From positions 1-37,272 of the forward strand of contig CANQZD010000002.1 in the NCBI GenBank assembly GCA_947628275.1: a DNA stretch of 37,272 nt, in the 5' to 3' direction. Each line of letters starts with the position of its first letter. The stretch's first letter is position 1. The notes under the pieces were generated by a model. It did not search any database. It saw only the letters and a program-made list of their open reading frames with translations, and was not told where the DNA came from. This stretch comes from an uncultured Bacilli bacterium (GTDB taxonomy: Bacteria; Bacillota_I; Bacilli_A; RF39; UBA660). The translations under genes were made by a program, and so were the position numbers. Of the stretch, positions 30,763 to 37,272 are shown piece after piece.

Positions 30763-33561
30763 ATGAAAAAAACATTTAAATGGGTAAAAGAACATAAAAT
30801 AATAATTTTTATAGCTTTAATTATTTTAATACTTTGCCTAGCATCATTTCAAATAACACCATCTTCTTTCAAAGATCGAGTTATGGGTCAGGCTTTAATG
30901 AATAATATTGATATCAATAAAATAATTAATAATCATTATTTAATTTATTGTTTTCTTTTACCATCTGTGGTATTAATATTAGCTTATTTTTATAATCAAT
31001 ATTCATCAAGATTAAATGAAAAAATTTTAAAAACTTTAAATTGTTTAATTGTGTTTGACATTATTAGTTTTATTTTAGGAATCATTGATTACTTTAAAAA
31101 TGATTATCATTCATTATTTAGTCTTACTTTAATTATTATCAATGGTCTTATAATAATTCTTATTTTATTAAATAAACTATTAAAAAAATCGTTTGATTTA
31201 GAAAAATTTAAATGGTCTTGCTTAGCTTCAGTACCTTTAACTTTTGCATTTTTATTAATTTGCAATATTATTTGTCCGTCAAAGATTAGTTTTTGGTTAG
31301 GCTATTTTATTATGGTTATTCTTGCATATATGCTAACAACTTCTAAAAAAATAAATTTTAATATTTTATCTAAATCTTATCTTATTTTTTTAGTTGCTCC
31401 AATTATAGAATGTCTTTTTTTAGAAACATACAATATTTTAAATCAAGCAAATATTATTTTACAACATAAAATTCGTTATCTATTAATTATTTACATAGGA
31501 TGTTTTATTTTAATGATTATTCATTATTTCTATTCTTTATCAAAAAAAACAAATCAAAAATTTACTTATCAAAAATATTATTATCCTTTAATTATTACCA
31601 TCATGAGTCTTATTGTTTTTTTACCTAAAATGGTTACAACTGTTAATGTTGATTTTTTTGAAAATGCCAATGAAGGTTTAGGCATTTATGAATTTTTAAA
31701 ATATCACAAAATTCCTATTTTAGAAAATTTTGATGCTCATATGTTAAAGCAAGAATTTATGGGAATAATTTATGGAATATTAAATCAAGATTATCTAGGC
31801 GCCGCCTTTAATATTTATAGTAATTTTGAATTGGTTATCTTTTATTTATTAGTTTATTTTCTTTTAAGTAAAGTCTTTTCTAAGGACCTTGCTTTTCTAG
31901 CAGTTCTATTTTTCCCACTTTTATCTGATAGCGGTTTAAAATATTTTGGCTTTTGTTTTCTAGCACTTTTAGCTTTGTTAAAACTCGTTAAAAAACCGCA
32001 ATTTATTAATTATGTAATTTGTTGGCTAACAATTATCTTTCTTTGCTTATGGCGTTTAGACCTTGGCTTTTCATCAGCTATAGCAAGTATAATAATTTTG
32101 ATTTATTTAATTTTCAAAAAACAAATTAATTTTCGACAATTATTTTTAGCTTTTCTACTTGTTATCGTTCCTTTAATTTTGTTATATATTAGTTTATGTT
32201 TCATTAAAAACATTAACCCAATAACAAGAATTATTGAATTTTTAAAATTAGCTTCTTCTAATTCTAATTGGGCTTATAAATCAATAGGATCACCTAAATT
32301 GCTAGCATATAGTATATTATATATTTTTATTCCTGTATTTGTGGTTATAAGTTTTGCCCATACATTTTATAAAAATTATAAATCAAAAACAATTAAAACA
32401 TTAGATATTATTACTTTATTTTTAGGATTATTTTATCTTTCTAATCTTTCTAGAGGATTAGTAAGACATTCTTTAGTTGAAGAAAAAATAAATGTTATTA
32501 TGGGAGTAGTAACTATCTATATTCCTTTATATTTTTACCAATTTAAAAATAAAATATCAACATTTTGGTTTAGTTATCTAATTGTAATTATAATTAGTAG
32601 TTTACTAATTTCACCAACTACAGCAAATTATAGTAATTTATTTAATAATGCTATCAATAAATATCAATCATTTAAAATTCAAAATGAGAAATATTTTGAA
32701 AAAGTAAATCGGGTTGTTTTTTCTAAAGAAATAGATGATTCTTGTAAAGAATTAAAAAATATTTTAAATAAACTTTTAAATAAAGGGGAGACTTACTTAG
32801 ATTTATCTAATCAAACGTTACTATATGCTATTTTAGATTATCCTAAACCTGTTTATGTTAATCAATCACCAGGTTTATTAAGTGGTGAATATACTATGCA
32901 ACAATTTTTAAAAGAACAAGCTAATTATCAAATTCCAGTTGTTTTAAAAGCTAATCAACAAAAACATTCTAATAGTTTAGATGGCCTTGTTAATAATTAT
33001 CGATATTATTTAATTAGTGAATATGTTTATCAAAATTATGAACCGGTTTTAGAAGTTAACAATTATGAAATTTGGTTAGATAAAAATTTGACTTCAAGAT
33101 TAGACAATCTTGATATTATAGAAAATTATTCTATCAAAAGATTAGACAAAACTGAATATTTTGAACCAGAAACAACTATTAATTTAGGTTATTTACCATA
33201 TGTCTGGGGACAATTTGATAATAAAAATAAAATTAAAAAAACCAAAGGACAATCACTTAATTTGAAATCAGACACAGAAATTTTAATTAATCAGTCTCAA
33301 ATAAATAAAGATAATGGTAATTACTTAGAATTGGAATTAGAAAGTAATAAAGATACTAAAATTACTATAAAATTAATGAATGATGATAATAACTTAAAAA
33401 CAATAAAATTAAATGTTTTATCAGGAAAACACCTATATAAAATAAGAGTAAGTTCTTTTTATGAATGGTATAACTATAATATTAATGAGTTAAAAATTAA
33501 TATTCCAAATTCTCAAATAAATAAAATTATGATTACGCCAGGAGACATTTTAGAATATTAA
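30763..33561 (+). CDS. Large polytopic membrane protein with C-terminal outside domain, GT-C-like
   Basis: 932 residues from ATG 30763. The in-frame GTG at 30754 lies within the ribosome site AAAGGAGTGAGG. About sixteen or more membrane helices in the first 620 residues, including an N-terminal group of five or six helices ahead of a GT-C-like core. The core's first outside loop has VDFFENANEG and LENFDAHMLKQEF with several acidic residues. A soluble domain of about 300 residues ends the protein, with a beta-rich part like a carbohydrate-binding jelly roll (about 840-932). Last gene of unit C. It likely modifies the polymer outside the membrane; assignment rests on topology and context. Confidence 0.68.
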   Translation: MKKTFKWVKEHKIIIFIALIILILCLASFQITPSSFKDRVMGQALMNNIDINKIINNHYLIYCFLLPSVVLILAYFYNQYSSRLNEKILKTLNCLIVFDIISFILGIIDYFKNDYHSLFSLTLIIINGLIIILILLNKLLKKSFDLEKFKWSCLASVPLTFAFLLICNIICPSKISFWLGYFIMVILAYMLTTSKKINFNILSKSYLIFLVAPIIECLFLETYNILNQANIILQHKIRYLLIIYIGCFILMIIHYFYSLSKKTNQKFTYQKYYYPLIITIMSLIVFLPKMVTTVNVDFFENANEGLGIYEFLKYHKIPILENFDAHMLKQEFMGIIYGILNQDYLGAAFNIYSNFELVIFYLLVYFLLSKVFSKDLAFLAVLFFPLLSDSGLKYFGFCFLALLALLKLVKKPQFINYVICWLTIIFLCLWRLDLGFSSAIASIIILIYLIFKKQINFRQLFLAFLLVIVPLILLYISLCFIKNINPITRIIEFLKLASSNSNWAYKSIGSPKLLAYSILYIFIPVFVVISFAHTFYKNYKSKTIKTLDIITLFLGLFYLSNLSRGLVRHSLVEEKINVIMGVVTIYIPLYFYQFKNKISTFWFSYLIVIIISSLLISPTTANYSNLFNNAINKYQSFKIQNEKYFEKVNRVVFSKEIDDSCKELKNILNKLLNKGETYLDLSNQTLLYAILDYPKPVYVNQSPGLLSGEYTMQQFLKEQANYQIPVVLKANQQKHSNSLDGLVNNYRYYLISEYVYQNYEPVLEVNNYEIWLDKNLTSRLDNLDIIENYSIKRLDKTEYFEPETTINLGYLPYVWGQFDNKNKIKKTKGQSLNLKSDTEILINQSQINKDNGNYLELELESNKDTKITIKLMNDDNNLKTIKLNVLSGKHLYKIRVSSFYEWYNYNINELKINIPNSQINKIMITPGDILEY

Positions 33562-33571
33562 TTTGCAAACC

Positions 33572-33600
33572 TTGTTTTTTAATTAAATCCATTTTATAAT
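33572..33600 (+). promoter_or_regulatory. Sigma-A promoter of glycan unit D
   Basis: -35 TTGTTT (33572-33577), 17-base spacer, -10 TATAAT (33595-33600). The ribosome site AGGAGG (33623-33628) precedes ATG 33633. Confidence 0.65.
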
Positions 33601-33632
33601 TAAACAAAAGTAAGTTTCAAATAGGAGGTCCA

Positions 33633-34523
33633 ATGAAAGGAATTATTTTAGCTGGTGGAAGTGGAACCAGACTTTATCCCATAACTGAAGGAATCAGTAA
33701 ACAATTGATGCCCATTTATGATAAACCCATGATTTATTATCCCTTATCAACTTTAATGCTTGCTGGGATTAAAGAAATATTAGTAATTACTACTAAAGAA
33801 GACCAAGAAAGTTTTAAACGGCTTTTAAAAGATGGTCAAGATTTCGGAATTAAAATAACTTATCAAATTCAAGAAAAACCTGAAGGCTTAGCTCAAGCTT
33901 TTATGATTGGAAAAGATTTTATTGGTAACAATCCTTGTGCAATGGTTTTAGGTGATAATATTTTTTATGGCAATAAATTCAATGAAATGTTAGAGCATGC
34001 TAAAACTAATGCTTATGAAGGTAAAGCTACCATCTTTGGTAATCAAGTAAAAGACCCAGAACGCTTTGGAATTATGGAATTAGATGCTAATAATAATGTT
34101 TTAAGTGTAGAAGAAAAACCAAAATATCCTAAATCTAATTATGCTATTACTGGCTTATATTTTTATCCCAAAGGAGTTAGCAATCTTGCTCAAAATATAA
34201 CTAAATCAGCTCGGGGTGAATATGAAATTACTACCTTAAATGAACTATATTTAACTAATGGTTTACTAAAAGCAGAAATTTTAGGTGAAGAATTTACTTG
34301 GTTTGATACGGGTACTTTTGATAGCGAACTAGATGCTGCTAATATGATTAGAGCTATTGAAAAAAATAAAGATAAAATAATTTGCTGTCCAGAACAAATA
34401 GCTTATTATAGTGGTTGGATTAATAACGAACAATTAGAGCAAAGAGCCAAGTTATTAAATAAAAATCAATATGGAGAGTATTTACTAAAATTAGTTAAAA
34501 CTCCTAAAGAAACAAAAAGATAG
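33633..34523 (+). CDS. rmlA: Glucose-1-phosphate thymidylyltransferase
   Basis: 296 residues, standard RmlA length. First step of dTDP-L-rhamnose synthesis: dTTP plus glucose-1-phosphate gives dTDP-glucose. The signature loop LAGGSGTRLYPIT (6-18) is followed by SKQLMPIYDKPMIYYPLSTL, VLGDNIFYG with the metal-binding Asp, EKPKYPKSNYAITGLYFY and TWFDTGTFDSE near the end. All key regions are intact. First gene of unit D with its own promoter and the best ribosome site in the window. Confidence 0.97.
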   Translation: MKGIILAGGSGTRLYPITEGISKQLMPIYDKPMIYYPLSTLMLAGIKEILVITTKEDQESFKRLLKDGQDFGIKITYQIQEKPEGLAQAFMIGKDFIGNNPCAMVLGDNIFYGNKFNEMLEHAKTNAYEGKATIFGNQVKDPERFGIMELDANNNVLSVEEKPKYPKSNYAITGLYFYPKGVSNLAQNITKSARGEYEITTLNELYLTNGLLKAEILGEEFTWFDTGTFDSELDAANMIRAIEKNKDKIICCPEQIAYYSGWINNEQLEQRAKLLNKNQYGEYLLKLVKTPKETKR

Positions 34524-34539
34524 ATATAAGGAAAATTTT

Positions 34540-35652
34540 ATGAAAAAATATGATTATTTAATTGTTGGAGCTGGTTTATTTGGTTCAACATTTGCTTATG
34601 AAATGACTAAAAGAGGCTACAAAGTCTTAGTAATTGAACGTAGAAATCACCTTGGTGGTAATATATATTGTGAGAATATCAATGGAATTAATGTTCATAA
34701 ATATGGGGCTCATATTTTTCATACCTCAGATAAAGCCCTTTGGGATTATGTTCACCAATTTTGTGAATTTAATAATTATATTAATTCTCCTATTGCTAAT
34801 TATAAAGGAACATTATATAATTTACCGTTTAATATGAATACTTTTACTAAATTATGGCCAGATGTTATAACTCCTTCTGATGCTTTTCAAAAAATTGAAT
34901 CTCAAAAGCAAATGCTTAATGGTAAGAAGCCAGAAAATTTAGAAGAACAAGCCATAAGCTTAGTTGGAGAAGATATTTATGAAAAATTAGTTAAAGGTTA
35001 CACTGAAAAACAATGGAATAGGGAGTGTAAAGATCTTCCAAGCTTTATTATTAAAAGATTACCTGTTCGCTTTACTTTTAACAATAATTATTTTAATGAC
35101 CGTTATCAAGGAATTCCAATTGGTGGCTATAATATAATTATTGAAAAAATGCTTGAAAAATGTGATGTAAAGTTAAATACGGATTATTTGAAATCTAAAG
35201 AAGAGTATAATGCTTTAGCTTCTAAAGTTTTATATACAGGTATGATTGATGAGTATTTTGATTATCAATTGGGTAATTTAGAATATCGTAGTCTAAAATT
35301 TGAAAATGAAATTTTAGAAGATATTGATAATTATCAAGGTAATGCTGTAGTAAATTATACTGACCGCGAAACTCCTTATACAAGAATAATTGAACATAAG
35401 TACTTTGAGTTTAGTGAACAATGTGGTACAATTATTACGAAAGAATATCCAAGTGATTGGCATGTTGGTGATGAAGCTTATTATCCTATTAATGATGAGA
35501 AAAATACTAAACTTTATGAAGAATATCAAAAGTTAGCTTTAAATGAAAAACAAGTTATCTTTGGAGGAAGATTAGGAAATTATCAATATTATGATATGGA
35601 TAAAACAATAAAAGCAGCTTTACAATTAGTTGAAAGTCTTAGGGAGGATTAA
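34540..35652 (+). CDS. glf: UDP-galactopyranose mutase
   Basis: 370 residues, usual for bacterial Glf. FAD enzyme that ring-contracts UDP-galactopyranose to UDP-galactofuranose. YLIVGAGLFGSTFAYEM (6-22) binds FAD, ERRNHLGGN carries the typical Arg and GG turn, and HKYGAHIFHT, the EKQWN region and IPIGGYN are family-specific. NYTDRETPYTRIIEHKYFE and ending EYPSDWHVGDEAYYP, GGRLGNYQYYDMD are intact. It tells that the polymer made here likely contains Galf. The last base of the stop codon is the first base of the next gene. Confidence 0.97.
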   Translation: MKKYDYLIVGAGLFGSTFAYEMTKRGYKVLVIERRNHLGGNIYCENINGINVHKYGAHIFHTSDKALWDYVHQFCEFNNYINSPIANYKGTLYNLPFNMNTFTKLWPDVITPSDAFQKIESQKQMLNGKKPENLEEQAISLVGEDIYEKLVKGYTEKQWNRECKDLPSFIIKRLPVRFTFNNNYFNDRYQGIPIGGYNIIIEKMLEKCDVKLNTDYLKSKEEYNALASKVLYTGMIDEYFDYQLGNLEYRSLKFENEILEDIDNYQGNAVVNYTDRETPYTRIIEHKYFEFSEQCGTIITKEYPSDWHVGDEAYYPINDEKNTKLYEEYQKLALNEKQVIFGGRLGNYQYYDMDKTIKAALQLVESLRED

Positions 35653-37169
35653 TGAAAATTTTAGTTACAGGGGTTACTGGACAATTAGGATACGATGTTT
35701 ATAAAGAATGTTTAAAAAGGGGATATGAAGTTATAGGTTGTGGAAGAAAAACCGAATATCAACTAGATTCTTATTTAAAACTTGATTTATTAAATTTTAC
35801 TTCCTTAGAAAAAACAATAAAAGAAATAAAACCTGATGTTATTATTCACTGTGCAGCCTGGACTAAAGTGGATGACGCTGAAAAAGAAGAAAATAAAAAG
35901 GATGTATTTGATAGTAATTATAGTTGTACTAAAAATTTAGCAAAAATTTGTCATGATATTGATGCTAAAATGATTTATCTTAGTACTGATTATGTTTTTA
36001 ATGGAATAGAAAATAAACCTTGGAATCCTACTGATGCAACTACTTTTCCTTTAAATTATTATGGGGTAAGTAAGGCTTTGGGAGAAGATGCGGTAAAACA
36101 ATATTTAGATAAATATTATATTGTCCGTATTTCTTGGGTCTTTGGTCTAAATGGTAAAAATTTTTTAAAAACTATGTTAAATGCTAGTAAGAATCATGAT
36201 GTAGTAAAAGTTGTTAATGACCAAATTGGTAGACCTACTTATACTAAAGATTTAGCAAAACTTTTACTTGATATGGCTAATAAAGAAGAGTATGGCATTT
36301 ATCATGCTACAAATGAAGGTGATTATATTTCTTGGTATGATTTAACTAAATATTTATATCAAGAAGCCGGGATAAATACTAAAGTAATACCAGTTACTAC
36401 TGAAGAATATGGTACTACTTTAGCAAAAAGGCCTAAAAATAGTCGCCTAGATACACATAAATTACAAGCAAAAGGTTTTGAACCTTTACCTGATTGGCAA
36501 GATGCCATGAAAAGATATTTAAAAGAATTAAATTTAGAAAAAGAAAAGGAAAGTGTAAAAATGAGTCAAATTAATGTTAGTAAATGTCCAATTGAAGGAT
36601 TATATGAAATAACTCCAACTGTTCATGGGGATGATAGGGGATATTTTATGGAAACCTATAATGCAAAAGATTTAGCTAGTTTTGGTTTAAATATGAATTT
36701 CGTTCAAGATAACCAAAGTTGTTCTAAAAAAGGGGTTTTAAGAGGATTACATTTTCAAAAAGAATATCCGCAAGGCAAACTTGTGAGAGTCATAAATGGT
36801 AAAGTCTTTGATGTTGCTGTTGATTTAAGAGCCAATAGCAGTACTTATGGTAAATGGTATGGCGTAATCTTATCTGCGGAAAACAAAAAACAATTTTATA
36901 TTCCTGAAGGCTTTGCACATGGTTTTCTAGTTTTAAGTGAAACGGCTGAATTCTGTTACAAATGCACCGATTTTTATCATCCTGGTGATGAAAGTGGTCT
37001 TGCTTGGAATGACCCAAGTATTAATATCGCTTGGCCAGAAGTTGTTGGTGACTATCCTGGTAATGCTATAGCCAGTAATTATACCTTAGAAGATGGTACA
37101 CCATTATCACTAAGTGAGAAAGACCAAAAATGGCTAACCTTGGAAAAGACCTTTAAATTTAAACGTTAA
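35652..37169 (+). CDS. RmlD-RmlC fusion: dTDP-4-dehydrorhamnose reductase and 3,5-epimerase
   Basis: 505 residues joining the last two steps of dTDP-L-rhamnose synthesis. The N-terminal RmlD part (about 1-295) has GVTGQLG (7-13), HCAAWTKVDDAE, LSTDYVFNG and the catalytic Tyr137-x3-Lys141 in YYGVSK. After a charged linker (about 293-303) the RmlC part has HGDDRGYFMETY, VLRGLHFQ with catalytic His367, GKVFDVAVDLR and IPEGFAHGFLVL. In the pathway RmlC acts before RmlD, yet RmlD comes first in the chain. An internal Met304 (ATG 36561) with AAAAGGAAAG upstream sits where a stand-alone RmlC would begin. A terminator follows directly. Confidence 0.95.
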   Translation: MKILVTGVTGQLGYDVYKECLKRGYEVIGCGRKTEYQLDSYLKLDLLNFTSLEKTIKEIKPDVIIHCAAWTKVDDAEKEENKKDVFDSNYSCTKNLAKICHDIDAKMIYLSTDYVFNGIENKPWNPTDATTFPLNYYGVSKALGEDAVKQYLDKYYIVRISWVFGLNGKNFLKTMLNASKNHDVVKVVNDQIGRPTYTKDLAKLLLDMANKEEYGIYHATNEGDYISWYDLTKYLYQEAGINTKVIPVTTEEYGTTLAKRPKNSRLDTHKLQAKGFEPLPDWQDAMKRYLKELNLEKEKESVKMSQINVSKCPIEGLYEITPTVHGDDRGYFMETYNAKDLASFGLNMNFVQDNQSCSKKGVLRGLHFQKEYPQGKLVRVINGKVFDVAVDLRANSSTYGKWYGVILSAENKKQFYIPEGFAHGFLVLSETAEFCYKCTDFYHPGDESGLAWNDPSINIAWPEVVGDYPGNAIASNYTLEDGTPLSLSEKDQKWLTLEKTFKFKR

Positions 37170-37197
37170 AAGTATCCTAGTTGATACTTTTCTTATT
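37168..37197 (+). terminator. Terminator of glycan unit D
   Basis: AAAAGTATC (37168-37176) pairs with GATACTTTT (37183-37191) across loop CTAGTT, with CTTATT after it. It begins within the stop codon of the fusion gene. Confidence 0.75.
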
Positions 37198-37203
37198 GTA
37201 TGA

Positions 37204-37229
37204 GAAAACCCCTAGCTAGGCTAGGGGTT
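37204..37229 (-). terminator. Strong hairpin, terminator or element end for a minus-strand unit
   Basis: AACCCCTAGC (37207-37216) and GCTAGGGGTT (37220-37229) form a perfect 10-base stem with a 3-base loop. On the minus strand TTTTC follows, so it would end a transcript coming from beyond the window. The remaining 43 bases to the edge hold no gene I can support. Confidence 0.5.
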
Positions 37230-37272
37230 CAGTATAGCTTAAGCGATGAGTTGAAAATAAAAACTCCTTCTA

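Noticed and set aside
36790-37017. Minus-strand open frame rich in His and Gln
   Set aside because: Antisense to the RmlC domain; no ribosome site and no domain.
1-37272. Alternative genetic code (TGA as Trp), suggested by the very low GC content
   Set aside because: TGA ends several genes (2350, 14311, 25667, 30757) and conserved Trp positions use TGG.
1-37272. CRISPR array or complete insertion sequence
   Set aside because: No set of spaced direct repeats and no transposase with terminal repeats seen; the rpn gene is transposase-like only by family name.

Overview
This window is very AT-rich bacterial DNA with the standard bacterial code: TAA, TAG and TGA all end genes, and Trp is TGG. 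It has Shine-Dalgarno sites of the GGAGG/GGTGA type, sigma-A style promoters and rho-independent terminators. The order gpr - spoIIP - small membrane protein - lepA matches the gpr-spoIIP-yqxA-lepA order of Bacillus subtilis. This points to a low-GC Bacillota with a sporulation gene set, plausibly one of the uncultured AT-rich gut lineages. The lineage is inference; the gene order is seen.

Layout. 1-1132: the 3' part of an Rpn/PD-(D/E)XK nuclease gene, followed by a second, free-standing copy of its C-terminal tail. 1253-1329: tRNA-Arg(CCT) on the minus strand. 1412-3864: two membrane proteins and tyrS. 3907-4380: a gene broken by one in-frame stop. 4416-8272: gpr, spoIIP, a yqxA-position gene and lepA. 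8334-10863: two tandem paralogous multi-HTH proteins of unknown function. 10878-11522: a minus-strand HD-type small (p)ppGpp hydrolase, divergent from a LysR regulator (11610-12491).

12594-37169 is a large plus-strand surface-glycan locus in four transcription units. Unit A (12594-22896) has an SDR, a TIM-barrel isomerase, a soluble GT2, an acyltransferase with a G10 tract near its start, a Cys-rich FAD oxidoreductase, a membrane GT2, two SMR half-flippases and two GT-C type membrane proteins. It looks like a pathway that builds, modifies, flips and transfers a lipid-linked sugar outside the membrane. Unit B (23030-24675) has the initiating undecaprenyl-phosphate sugar-phosphate transferase and a DUF3048 lipoprotein. 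Unit C (24810-33561) has a rhamnosyltransferase-like GT2, LicD, a TagD-like cytidylyltransferase, another GT2, Wzy, Wzx and a large membrane protein. It looks like a Wzx/Wzy polymer carrying a phospho-alcohol substituent. Unit D (33633-37169) has rmlA, glf and an rmlD-rmlC fusion, supplying dTDP-rhamnose and UDP-galactofuranose; rmlB is not in the window.

The items most worth a second look are the rpn tail duplication, which resembles a nuclease with an intragenic inhibitor now also present as a separate gene; the G10 tract, a likely phase-variation switch for glycan acylation; the tandem multi-HTH pair; and the uncharacterised sugar-modification operon.
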